64,000 nt of DNA, taken from assembly GCA_947478405.1 (NCBI GenBank), contig CANJVX010000003.1:1-64000 (forward strand), read 5' to 3'. Position numbers and translations under genes: made by a program. Origin of the DNA: Beijerinckiaceae bacterium. GTDB taxonomy: Bacteria; Pseudomonadota; Alphaproteobacteria; Rhizobiales; Beijerinckiaceae. A model generated the notes under the pieces. The model did no database searches, had not been told where the DNA came from, and saw only the letters and a list, made by a program, of their open reading frames with translations. Position 1 is the first letter of the stretch. The number at the start of each line of letters is the position of its first letter. This document shows, one piece after another, positions 53,431 through 61,758 of this stretch.

Positions 53431-54339
53431 ATGGAAACCAGAGCAAATTATACGATGATCGGCGCTTTTACCCTGGCCATTGTGCTGGGCGCCTTTCTGT
53501 TCATCTTCTGGTTCTCGGGTGGCCCCAACAAACAGTCGGGCCGCGATCAATATCGCATTGTCTTTACATCATCCGTGTCGGGGCTGACACGCGGCTCACA
53601 GGTGCTCTTCAACGGTCTCAAGGTCGGCGAAGTCGTCAATATAGACCTCGCGCCCGACCCTTCAGAAGTCTTTGCCGTGATCGAGGTTGATCGGCGCACG
53701 CCGGTAAAGACCGACACGCGCGCGCGCCTCGAATATCAGGGGCTCACGGGCGTTGGGTCTATTGCTTTGGCGGGCGGCTCGAGCGATGCGCAGCGCCTCG
53801 AGGCTAAGGATGGCGGCATTCCGGTTATCCGCGCGGACCGTTCCGACTTCCAGAATATCGTCGAGACCTTGCAGGAGCTCGCCAATAAAGTGGATCGTGT
53901 TCTGGGAAGTGCCGATCCAGCGCGCATCGGCCATATGATCGATTCGCTGGACCGCTTTGCAACGACACTCGACGACAATCGCGGCAATGTCGCAGCCATT
54001 TTGAAGAATGCTGCGGAACTCACTGCCAAGCTCAATTCCACCGCCGAGCGGCTTGAGGCGTTTCTGGGTGGCGCCAAGGGGCAGGGGGGTGTTTTTGACG
54101 AGATTACGGAAGCTGCCCATTCGCTGCGTCAACTTGCCGAAAGTCTTGATCAGCGCACGAAAGAAATTACAGCGAATATGAAAAATTTCACGGGGCCTGG
54201 CCTGAAACAATATGAAGCTCTGGCCGTTGATGCCCGCAAGACACTGGACGAGATCAACCGCACCGTGCGCACAATCGGGAAAAATCCGGAGCAGGTGATT
54301 TTTGGGGCCAAGCCGAGCGTTCCTGAATATGGCCGCTAA
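53431..54339 (+). CDS. mlaD: MlaD-type MCE-domain lipid-binding protein
   Basis: A 302-residue protein. One membrane anchor (about 8-29, TMIGAFTLAIVLGAFLFIFW) is followed by the MCE domain (about 38-120: YRIVFTSSVSGLTRGSQVLF and EYQGLTGVGSIAL) and a long helical C terminus with coiled-coil character (LEAFLGGAKGQGGVFDEI, RKTLDEINRTVRTIGKNPEQ). It should be a periplasmic hexamer that holds lipids. The helical tail is longer than in E. coli MlaD. Same operon as mlaE and mlaF. Confidence 0.92.
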   Translation: METRANYTMIGAFTLAIVLGAFLFIFWFSGGPNKQSGRDQYRIVFTSSVSGLTRGSQVLFNGLKVGEVVNIDLAPDPSEVFAVIEVDRRTPVKTDTRARLEYQGLTGVGSIALAGGSSDAQRLEAKDGGIPVIRADRSDFQNIVETLQELANKVDRVLGSADPARIGHMIDSLDRFATTLDDNRGNVAAILKNAAELTAKLNSTAERLEAFLGGAKGQGGVFDEITEAAHSLRQLAESLDQRTKEITANMKNFTGPGLKQYEALAVDARKTLDEINRTVRTIGKNPEQVIFGAKPSVPEYGR

Positions 54340-54445
54340 GGACGCGCAAGGCTTGTCTTGAAAACATTGTCTTGAAACCTTGCTTCGGCCCCCTCGCTCA
54401 TGCTCTGTGGCGGGAGCGTTTGGAATCACCTTGCCGGAGCCCCGC

Positions 54446-55060
54446 GTGACGCTTTTGCCCCTTGCCTGCCTCAAGACACGCCCGCTGGCGGGCGGGCTAC
54501 GGCGGGCTGTAGGGCTGACGGTAACGCTTCTGCTGGCTTCTTGCGGTGCCGCGCCGCTGGCAACATTCGATCTCTCAGCGCCATCGACCGACGTCAAGGC
54601 ACGCGCGCTGCGGGGCGTTCTGGTGATATCGGAGCCCTCAGCTGTGGCACCTGCCGATAGCGACCGGATTGTCGTACGCACCGCCCCCTCGGCAGTAGCC
54701 GTGGCCAAGGGCGCGCAATGGGCCGAGCGTTTGCCGCGCATGCTGCAGATGCGGCTTATCCAGACTTTTGAAAATGCGAAACTTCTGAAGAGCATCAGCC
54801 GCCCCGGTGATGGTGCCATGCCCGATCATGCGCTGGCCTGGGATGTGCGCCGCTTCGAGATGGACGCGAGCGATGCGATGGCGCATGTGGACGTCTCGGT
54901 CCGCATCCTCGACATGTCGGGCAAGATCGTTGCCGCACAGATTTTTACTGCTGAAGCGCCGGGTGAAGCCGGGGAGGGCAGCGCCGCCGCACAAGCTTTG
55001 GATGCCGCCAGCAACAAGGTCCTGCGCCAGATCGTGATTTGGGCTGCAGGGCGGGTGTGA
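54446..55060 (+). CDS. ABC-type transport auxiliary lipoprotein
   Basis: A 204-residue protein with a lipobox LLASC at the end of a hydrophobic stretch (VGLTVTLLLASC). The mature part begins LATFDLSAPS and has an ABC_trans_aux fold pattern (LVISEPSAVAPADSDRIVVR, AWDVRRFEMDASDAMAHVDV). Homologues such as PqiC act with MCE transporters at the outer membrane. The GTG is chosen because GGAG lies close before it and the signal peptide begins there; the longer frame starts at an unlikely TTG. Last gene of the Mla operon. Confidence 0.83.
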   Translation: MTLLPLACLKTRPLAGGLRRAVGLTVTLLLASCGAAPLATFDLSAPSTDVKARALRGVLVISEPSAVAPADSDRIVVRTAPSAVAVAKGAQWAERLPRMLQMRLIQTFENAKLLKSISRPGDGAMPDHALAWDVRRFEMDASDAMAHVDVSVRILDMSGKIVAAQIFTAEAPGEAGEGSAAAQALDAASNKVLRQIVIWAAGRV

Positions 55061-55074
55061 ACGGCGTTTTTCCC

Positions 55075-55160
55075 CGGTCATTGCGAGCGAAGCGAAACAA
55101 TCCAGAAGCCTCATATACAGCCTCTGGATTGCTTCGTCGCTTTGCTCCTCGCAATGACGG
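55075..55160. repeat. Palindromic intergenic repeat, full copy
   Basis: Starts CGGTCATTGCGAGCGAAGCG and ends TGCTCCTCGCAATGACGG. It lies between the last Mla gene and the terminator that separates it from the coiled-coil protein gene. Confidence 0.85.
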
Positions 55161-55166
55161 AAATAA

Positions 55167-55196
55167 AAAAGGCGGGCCAGAGCCCGCCTTTTTTTG
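55167..55196. terminator. Bidirectional Rho-independent terminator
   Basis: AAAAAAGGCGGGC, loop CAGA, GCCCGCCTTTTTTT. The seven-pair GC stem is flanked by A and T runs, so it works on both strands: for the plus-strand Mla operon and for the minus-strand coiled-coil gene that ends 16 bases further on. Confidence 0.92.
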
Positions 55197-55211
55197 TTGC
55201 TGAGAGCAACC

Positions 55212-58200
55212 TTATTCGAAATGCCCGGCAGCATGGGCCAGCATCGTATAGACCTTGCCAGATTCCGACATGAGATAGGTGCGGGTCAGCACGCCATCGC
55301 GATCTTCGCGCGAGACTTCCGTCAGCAGGCGCTCGAACTCATTGGCGTAGCGTTCAATCGTCTCGCGGAATTCCGGCTCCGTCCGGTACCGGCGGCGGAT
55401 CTCGTCAAACGTCTGCTGGCCTTGCGGCGTATAGAGACGACGCGAGAAGAGATTGTTCTCGCCGCGGTTGTAGCGATCCCACAGATCGACAACGGCCTCA
55501 TGATTGACCATGCGGGCGATGTCGAGCGTGATTGCATCGAGCGAGGTCGGTGCTGGGCGCACGCGCACCTCACCCTCTTCGCGCGAAGCGCGGGCGAGCA
55601 GATCAGACATCCAGCCAGGGCCCTTTTCCTGCGACGCAGGACTTGCGGGCTGCGGCTTGCGCAGATTGGTCACTGGACGGCGCACGGGCGGCGTAGGCTC
55701 TTCCATACGCTCGGGGCGGTAGGCATCGGCCATGCGAACCGTCTCGACGGGGCGCGGCGGCTCGGGCATGCGCACATTTTCCGTCACGCGCGGGGCGGGA
55801 GCGGGCTCAGGCATGCGCGGGGTCTCGATACGGCGCGGGGCGGGCGCAATCGCGACCGGCTCGGAAATGTCATAAGCGCGACCCGACCTGGCGATAATAT
55901 CCGTCAGCTCGTTCAGGGCCTTGATCTGCTCGGCGACAACACGGCGCATTGCTGCGGCTTGTTCCGCCGTTTCACGCGGCAGCTCGATCGATCCACGACG
56001 CAATTCGTTGCGGGTCGATTCCAGCTCGCGCTTGATCTCGGTCGAGATGCCGTGAATTTCGCCCGACGCGCTACGGAAACGCTCCAAAGCAGCGGCAAAA
56101 ATATCGGCCATTTCGGCCTGCGTCTCGGAGAGGATCTGGCGCAATTCGCCAGAAGCTTTTTCCTGCTCATGCGCGCTGGCTGTGCGCACTTCATCATACT
56201 GCGAGGCAATGAGGCCCGCGGCCGATTGCGTGGCATCGGTGATGAAGCCGCCAATGTCGCGGGCGCGGGCTTCAGCGCGGCGGAAGGCGTCATCGACCGA
56301 AACCGAGAAGGTGCGCATCAGCTGATCGAATTCCTGCGTGCGGATGCTCATGCCATCGATCGTCGCATCGAGCATGGTGCGGCGTTGGTCGAGCATGTCA
56401 TCGATGTCACGCTGCTGCGCGGCCACCTGATTGGCAATGCCTGCGAGATAGGAATTCGATTGTTCTATGCGCGCTGCAACCGCATCGGCACTTTCTAGCG
56501 TCGAGACAGCGGTGTCGGTGAGTGCATGAACCTGTATGTTGACGTTGTCGATGGCGTTGGTGAAATCATGAGCGCGGGCGCCCAATGCGTTTTCCACACC
56601 GGCAAGATTTTCAGTCGTCTGGCCCACAACTTCCTGCAAGAACGCAGAGGTCGAGCGAAGCTGTTCGAGCGTGGAGATGATCTCGCTCTGCAGCTGGTTC
56701 TTGGTGGCCACAAGTTTGTCGACGGAGGCATTGGCCGCCGTCTCAACCGCAATACGCAGACCCGCCGACGAAGTGTCGATGGCGTCGCGCAGTTCATTGC
56801 CCTTCAGGGTGAGCTGTGTGGTCATGGCTGCGCCACGTGTCTCGATTGAATGGGCAACGCTCTCGCCGACAGCGGCGAGTTCGTGAGTGACTTCAGCGCC
56901 GCGTGCGGCGATGAGATCAACCAGCATCGGGCCCTGTGTCTCGATGAGAGATTGCAGCTCGACGGTGCGGCCTGAGATAATTTCGTGCAGCGCATCGCCA
57001 CGCTCGCGCATACGCTCGGTGAGCTGCGTCATGCGATCTTCGAGATTGTCGGTCACAGCGCGACCGCGCAGTTCGATTTCGTCGGAGACCGTATTCAGGC
57101 GGCCCACAACGCGTTCTTCGAAATTGGCAATGCGTGTGTCGAGCGTCGAGGCGATCTCGTCGGCGCGTCCACCCAATGTCGAATTGATTTCCTGTGCCTT
57201 GGCCGAGAGTGTCTCGGTGAGGGCGGTCGAGCGTTCAACGAGGATATTGTCTATTTCCTGTGCCTTGGTGTCGAGGGCACGAGTGACCTGGCGGCCGCCT
57301 TCGCCCAGAACCTGCGCCACTTCGAGCGCGCGGTGGGCGAGTGTCTCGTTGAGCGATTTGGCGCGGGCATCCAGCCCATTGTCGATCTTGCTGATGAGCG
57401 TATCGAGCGAGGAGGCGATCTCCTGCGATTTCGACGAGGTGCGCTCTTCAAAGTCACGCACGCGATTTTCAAGCAGCGAGGCGGTAGCGTCTGCATGTGC
57501 ATCGAGGCGCTGTGTCAGCGCCGCGCCATGCACGGTGAAGGTTTCTTCGACAGCCGCGAAACGCCCGGCGACATCTTGTGTGAATGTTTCGGTCTGGCGG
57601 CTGATACGGTCGGCGAGCGACGAGCCCTGCACGGTGATTGCTTCTTCTGCCTTGAGAAGGCTGGTCGCGATTTCCCCGGTGAAGAGGTCGGTCTGGGTGG
57701 CAATCTGGCCGGCCAGAACTTCGCCTTGTGTCAGCATCACGTTTTCGAAAGTGACGAGGCGTTCCGCCATTTCGGTTGAGATCCGGTCGCCATTGACAAC
57801 AACACTGGTTTCAAACTGGACGAGGCGCTCGGACAAAGCTTCTGAAACGCGGCCACCTTGTGTCAGCACCGTGTTTTCGAACACGAGCAAGCGGTCGGCC
57901 ACATGTTCGGTCACACGATCTGCATGCACGCCAATTGCAGTGATTGCATCTTCCGCGGAGGTGATGAAGCGGGTGGTGAGATCATTGACTTCACGCTCCA
58001 GATGCTCGGAGAGCTGGACGTGATGATTTTCGAGCTGAGCAGCAAGCTCATGGCCCGATGTGTGGAACAATTCATAGACCGTATTGGCCCGATCCGAAAT
58101 GAGCGAGGAGATGCGCTCGCCCGTCGTGTTGATGCGGTCCTCGAGATTATTGCCGTTGAGGGCAATCGTATTCTCGATCTTGTCGGCAGAATCTGTCAGG

Positions 58201-59462
58201 CGGTCTGCGATGCGCAGACCTGTCTCGTCAATGCGCAGAACAACGTCATTGCCGCGCGTCGAAATATCAGCGACCAGCGCTTCGCCTGTGGTCTTCAGAC
58301 GGGTTTCGAGTTCGTCGATGCGCGAGCCGATCTGGTCACCGATGGCGAAGGTCGCATTATTCAGCTTGTCAGTGACCGAGAAGCCGGTTTCTGCGAGACG
58401 TTCGACGATCTCAGAGCCATGCGAATTGATGCGACCGACGAGGTCGTCGCCGGTGGAGGCGAGGGAATGGCTGATGTCTTCGCCCTTGGCGCCCAGCAAT
58501 TCGCTCACACGAGTGCCAGCTTCACTCACCTTTTCGGCGATGAGGGCAGATGCATTTTCCAGATCACGCGAGAGTGCTTCATGCGCACCCGAGATCGCTT
58601 GCCGGACGCGGTCTGCATTGATGACAATGGCTTCGCGCTCGGAGGAGAGTTCGTCGATCAGCGCGCGGATGCGGCGCTCATTTTCTGTGTAGGAGCGCTC
58701 AAGCGTCGACACTTCGGCGCGCACGACTGTTTCCAATTCGCTGGCGCGCGCCAGTGCGCGTTCAATGCCATCGCCCATTGAGGCGACTTCGCGGCGGATC
58801 GCCTGCGATAGCGTGACCACCTGTTCTGTCGCAACAGTTTCCGGTTCCGCCAAACGCATAGCGACTTCAGTCAGGGCCTGCGCGGTGAGGCGCATTTCCT
58901 GCGTCCGGCGCATCATCGAGGCTGTGACGAAGAGGAAGATCACAGGTCCAAAAGCGGTAAGCGCCAGCATGAGTGCTTGCGGCAGCGTCACGGCGGTCAT
59001 CGGGCCCAGCGTCGTGCCGTAGAAGCCAACGAGCGCCAGCCAGCCACCGGATGCGGCGGCAGCAAATGTTGTTGGCGCCGAGCTTGGGCGCGTATTGAAA
59101 GCTTGAAGAATCTGCCCAACCGAGCGGCGGTCGTCATTGGCGGCAGGTGTTGAGGGCAGAGGCGCTGAGGAGGCAGGTGCGGCGGTTGCGGGCGCGGCAG
59201 CTGCGGATTCGTTACGTGCCTCTGTGCTTGTCTCTTTCGTGCGGGTTTCCTCGCGCGGTGCGCGGCGTGTGATGCGTTCGGCTTCTGCGGGTTCAGCCAC
59301 GCGCGGGGCAGGGCGTTGAGAAGCAAGTGTGGCAGATTTCGAGGCCTCGACAAATGGATCCTGACGCACAGGTTCCTCGTCATGCGCCAGATTGAGCGCT
59401 TCTTCGATCGCTGACAGCGCCGCCGCCGTCGGATCCTGGGCCTTGGGTTGTATGGCCATCAT
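55212..59462 (-). CDS. Giant repeat-rich coiled-coil membrane protein
   Basis: A 1416-residue protein. The first 130 residues are Ala/Pro/Glu-rich and probably cytoplasmic. Two membrane spans (about 132-152 and 158-183) follow. From about 190 to 1180 there is a very long helical region of repeated units of roughly 20-22 residues with a G...I...M.ERL pattern (for example GDRISTEMAERLVTFEN). A Pro-rich segment with repeated RMPEP-like motifs then leads to a C-terminal domain of 110 residues (LDAITLDIARMVNHEAVVDL...). Similar giant proteins exist in related alphaproteobacteria without established function. The start has a GAGG site before two consecutive ATGs. Confidence 0.85.
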   Translation of the reverse strand: MMAIQPKAQDPTAAALSAIEEALNLAHDEEPVRQDPFVEASKSATLASQRPAPRVAEPAEAERITRRAPREETRTKETSTEARNESAAAAPATAAPASSAPLPSTPAANDDRRSVGQILQAFNTRPSSAPTTFAAAASGGWLALVGFYGTTLGPMTAVTLPQALMLALTAFGPVIFLFVTASMMRRTQEMRLTAQALTEVAMRLAEPETVATEQVVTLSQAIRREVASMGDGIERALARASELETVVRAEVSTLERSYTENERRIRALIDELSSEREAIVINADRVRQAISGAHEALSRDLENASALIAEKVSEAGTRVSELLGAKGEDISHSLASTGDDLVGRINSHGSEIVERLAETGFSVTDKLNNATFAIGDQIGSRIDELETRLKTTGEALVADISTRGNDVVLRIDETGLRIADRLTDSADKIENTIALNGNNLEDRINTTGERISSLISDRANTVYELFHTSGHELAAQLENHHVQLSEHLEREVNDLTTRFITSAEDAITAIGVHADRVTEHVADRLLVFENTVLTQGGRVSEALSERLVQFETSVVVNGDRISTEMAERLVTFENVMLTQGEVLAGQIATQTDLFTGEIATSLLKAEEAITVQGSSLADRISRQTETFTQDVAGRFAAVEETFTVHGAALTQRLDAHADATASLLENRVRDFEERTSSKSQEIASSLDTLISKIDNGLDARAKSLNETLAHRALEVAQVLGEGGRQVTRALDTKAQEIDNILVERSTALTETLSAKAQEINSTLGGRADEIASTLDTRIANFEERVVGRLNTVSDEIELRGRAVTDNLEDRMTQLTERMRERGDALHEIISGRTVELQSLIETQGPMLVDLIAARGAEVTHELAAVGESVAHSIETRGAAMTTQLTLKGNELRDAIDTSSAGLRIAVETAANASVDKLVATKNQLQSEIISTLEQLRSTSAFLQEVVGQTTENLAGVENALGARAHDFTNAIDNVNIQVHALTDTAVSTLESADAVAARIEQSNSYLAGIANQVAAQQRDIDDMLDQRRTMLDATIDGMSIRTQEFDQLMRTFSVSVDDAFRRAEARARDIGGFITDATQSAAGLIASQYDEVRTASAHEQEKASGELRQILSETQAEMADIFAAALERFRSASGEIHGISTEIKRELESTRNELRRGSIELPRETAEQAAAMRRVVAEQIKALNELTDIIARSGRAYDISEPVAIAPAPRRIETPRMPEPAPAPRVTENVRMPEPPRPVETVRMADAYRPERMEEPTPPVRRPVTNLRKPQPASPASQEKGPGWMSDLLARASREEGEVRVRPAPTSLDAITLDIARMVNHEAVVDLWDRYNRGENNLFSRRLYTPQGQQTFDEIRRRYRTEPEFRETIERYANEFERLLTEVSREDRDGVLTRTYLMSESGKVYTMLAHAAGHFE

Positions 59463-59744
59463 GTGCCTCTTGAACTCACCGCAACTCCGGCAAAATGCCG
59501 GTGGAAAAAGGAACACACGCGCGCCTGCATAGAGGGCCTCGGTCGCATTTGCTCCCATTAACCAATCATCAATGTATCGAAATCTGCTCCCCTTAGGAAC
59601 CTTGCTAGGCGCCTATTCGAAAACAGCGTTAACGCTCATTTCATTCTGCGAGGGGAGAATGGTCAAACAAAGGCACTCGCCGGCGCCCGCCACAGGCAAG
59701 TTGCTGTTGGTGCTAGACTTTCTATTTTTCGGGAGCTGTATGAA

Positions 59745-60161
59745 ATGTCCAAGTCATTGTCTCAAGTTAGGACAGCTCTAGCTGAACCTTGGCAGGCGCC
59801 TGCCGCCTCCGCCCCGGCTTCGCGGGCCGCGCTCGACCTGGTCCACCTCGCCCGACAGTCTCTTGGGGATAAGGATCGCGAAACCGAGATTTTGGCGCTG
59901 TTTGACCAGCAGGCCGGACAAGCCATGGGCCGCCTCGGCGCTCTGTCGGGCCGGGACTTTGGGTTGGCAGCCGATCTCGCCCGGATGTTGGCCTCATCTG
60001 CCCGCACAGCTGGAGCTTTTGGCGTGGCATCTGCCGCGACTGTCTACGAGGCGGTCGTTCTGTCTTCGCTGGATGGCGATGGCGGCGAGGCTGCCTGCGA
60101 TCATCTCGTGGCTGAGGTGGTGCGTGTGCGTGCAGTCATCGCCGAGCTTCTGGGGCGCTAG
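59745..60161 (+). CDS. HPt-like protein lacking the phosphohistidine
   Basis: A 138-residue protein. Residues about 30-130 form a helical bundle with the HPt pattern: the core AHxLKGSAxxxGA corresponds to ARMLASSARTAGA, so the phosphorylated His is Arg80 and the following Lys-Gly are Ala-Ser. It cannot be a normal phosphotransfer protein, though it may bind partner kinases or receivers. The resemblance is by pattern only. A GGGAG site lies before the ATG. Divergent from the giant coiled-coil gene; the ferredoxin gene follows 76 bases later. Confidence 0.6.
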   Translation: MSKSLSQVRTALAEPWQAPAASAPASRAALDLVHLARQSLGDKDRETEILALFDQQAGQAMGRLGALSGRDFGLAADLARMLASSARTAGAFGVASAATVYEAVVLSSLDGDGGEAACDHLVAEVVRVRAVIAELLGR

Positions 60162-60237
60162 GCTGGAAAGCTCGGGACTGATGCTTTAATCCAAAAGGGT
60201 AGGCGTCTGTGGCCTGCGGCTTTGTGGAACGGCTTTC

Positions 60238-60558
60238 ATGGTTCAGATCACCTTCATCGATTTTGCTGGTCAGGCGCGCATTGTTTCGGCCGAACCGGGC
60301 TTGAGCGTGATGCAAGTCGCGATGAAAGAATCGATCCCCGGCATTGAGGCTGAATGTGGCGGCGCCTGTGCCTGCGCGACCTGCCATGTCTATGTCGCGC
60401 CGGATTGGAGCGGCCGCCTGCCCAGGTCCGAGTCGATGGAAGATGACATGCTCGACTTCGCCTTTGACGTGCGCCCCCATTCGCGCCTCTGCTGCCAAAT
60501 CAAAATCACGCCCGAGCTTGATGGACTCGTGGTGCACACGCCCGAACGACAAGGCTAA
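60238..60558 (+). CDS. Adrenodoxin-type [2Fe-2S] ferredoxin
   Basis: A 106-residue protein. The cluster motif is Cys40-x5-Cys46-x2-Cys49-x36-Cys86 (ECGGACACATCHV and SRLCCQIKI); Cys44 and Cys85 are extra. It matches the vertebrate-type ferredoxin family, including bacterial FdxE-like or putidaredoxin-like proteins, which deliver electrons to P450s or assist Fe-S assembly. No reductase or P450 gene is nearby. The ribosome site is weak (GGAAC). Single gene or cotranscribed with the HPt-like gene. Confidence 0.93.
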   Translation: MVQITFIDFAGQARIVSAEPGLSVMQVAMKESIPGIEAECGGACACATCHVYVAPDWSGRLPRSESMEDDMLDFAFDVRPHSRLCCQIKITPELDGLVVHTPERQG

Positions 60559-60601
60559 AGCTGTTTCTGCGTCATTCTGCGCGACCACGCGCCATCACGC
60601 G

Positions 60602-61144
60602 TTAGCGCAGATCATCGGGTGTGATGAAGCGCTCCAGTGTTCCGGTGCCCATTTGCACGTCGTCCCATCGCGCAGCATCAAAATCGATCACTATCAATCC
60701 GGCCGTGGGCAAGCCATATTGCAAATCAGCGCGCGCTTTGGCTTTCCCTTTTCCTTTCCCTTTCCCTTGCCCTTGCTCTGAAGCAATCATCTGCATCGCA
60801 TAATCATGCAAGCCCGGATTATGCCCCACGCATAACAGACAGCGCACAGATGATGGCGTCATGCGTATCAGCTCCAGCAAGACGTGTGGCTCTGCGAGAT
60901 AAAGTCGTGGCTCTTCTAGAATGGGAAGCCTCGCGTCTCCATCCTCCAGCGCGATTTTCATCGTCTCTCTTGCGCGCCGCGCGGCAGACACAACGGCGAG
61001 ATCGGGCATGAGGTTTTGGCAGGCCAGATAATCGCCCATCACACGAGCCTGCGCGCGCCCGGTGAGGGTGAGCGCGCGTTCGGCATCACCGCCGCCAGAA
61101 AGTGCGGCGGCCTCAGCATGGCGAAGGAGGATCAGGCGCAACAT
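60602..61144 (-). CDS. SixA-family histidine phosphatase
   Basis: A 180-residue protein. The catalytic LRLILLRHAEAA at the start gives the phospho-histidine acceptor; LLCVGHNPGLHDYA supplies the second His. It belongs to the SixA branch of the histidine phosphatase superfamily. Residues about 124-137 are GQGKGKGKGKAKA, coded by a hexamer microsatellite near 60742-60776, which probably forms a flexible basic surface loop; the rest is normal. It would dephosphorylate phosphohistidine or small phosphomolecules. Convergent with the ferredoxin gene. Confidence 0.85.
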   Translation of the reverse strand: MLRLILLRHAEAAALSGGGDAERALTLTGRAQARVMGDYLACQNLMPDLAVVSAARRARETMKIALEDGDARLPILEEPRLYLAEPHVLLELIRMTPSSVRCLLCVGHNPGLHDYAMQMIASEQGQGKGKGKGKAKARADLQYGLPTAGLIVIDFDAARWDDVQMGTGTLERFITPDDLR

Positions 61145-61195
61145 CAGACAAGCCTAGCAGTTTTTTTCAGCTTGGCGAGTGTGCGCCAAAATGTG

Positions 61196-61621
61196 TCACA
61201 GGCGCACGACAAGTACCGAACATTTTGCGTGGCGCACGATCGTTTTGGCGTTTGACCCCAGAAGATAAGTCGACATGGCCGGGCGATGCGAGCCGATGAC
61301 GATCAGGTCACTAGCCCAGCCATCGGCCTCGGCCAGAATCTCCGGATAAACCCCGCCCATGCGTACAATTGTGGATATGCGCTCGCGCGGCAGCGGCACT
61401 TTGTCGGCCACATGCTTCAATTCGTTTCGCGCAGTCTCCTGAATCTGTCCATCGAAATCGCTGGGCACATAATCGAGAAAAGTGGCAGGCAGCAATGTTT
61501 GCACGTTGATCAGGCGCAAAGCGCCGCCTGAGTGCGTGGCCAGTTCCGCCGCTTGTTCAAGAGCAGCTTTGGCAATGTTCATGTCAGCGAGATCGACGGG
61601 CACAAGAATGTTGCGAAACAT
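61196..61621 (-). CDS. Universal stress protein (UspA family)
   Basis: A 141-residue protein. It starts MFRNILVPVDLADMNIAKAA, the UspA opening, and ends with the ATP-binding-type motif LIVIGSHRPAMSTYLLGSNA (G-2x-G-9x-G(S) form) and KCSVLVVRL. The ATG was chosen over a longer frame because GGAGCC lies before it. Probably a nucleotide-binding stress protein. Neighbours do not indicate a specific role. Confidence 0.9.
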   Translation of the reverse strand: MFRNILVPVDLADMNIAKAALEQAAELATHSGGALRLINVQTLLPATFLDYVPSDFDGQIQETARNELKHVADKVPLPRERISTIVRMGGVYPEILAEADGWASDLIVIGSHRPAMSTYLLGSNAKTIVRHAKCSVLVVRL

Positions 61622-61704
61622 GGCGCGGGCTCCAGCTACGATAGGGGCGAATAATGATCGCCCGCACACAAAACGCCTTGCGGTGTATCAAAGCCGTGCT
61701 GGAC

Positions 61705-61733
61705 ACAAAAAAGACGGAGCCGAAGCTCCGCCT
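61705..61733 (-). terminator. Rho-independent terminator of alaS
   Basis: On the minus strand, CGGAGC, loop TTCG, GCTCCG are followed by TCTTTTTTGTG. The UUCG tetraloop and the T run make it a strong terminator. It starts about 25 bases after the alaS stop codon. Confidence 0.92.
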
Positions 61734-61758
61734 TGATTTTTCTGGATCAGACGTGATC

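Noticed and set aside
33353-55160. The repeated palindromes as a CRISPR array
   Set aside because: Copies are kilobases apart, lie between genes and have no regular spacers or cas genes.
55194-58781. Several plus-strand frames of 300 to 430 codons opposite the giant coiled-coil gene
   Set aside because: They are antisense to a repetitive helical protein, so they carry the same repeat pattern. They have no signal or domain.
60742-60776. A sequencing artefact in the SixA gene
   Set aside because: The repeat keeps the frame, and the catalytic motifs on both sides are intact.
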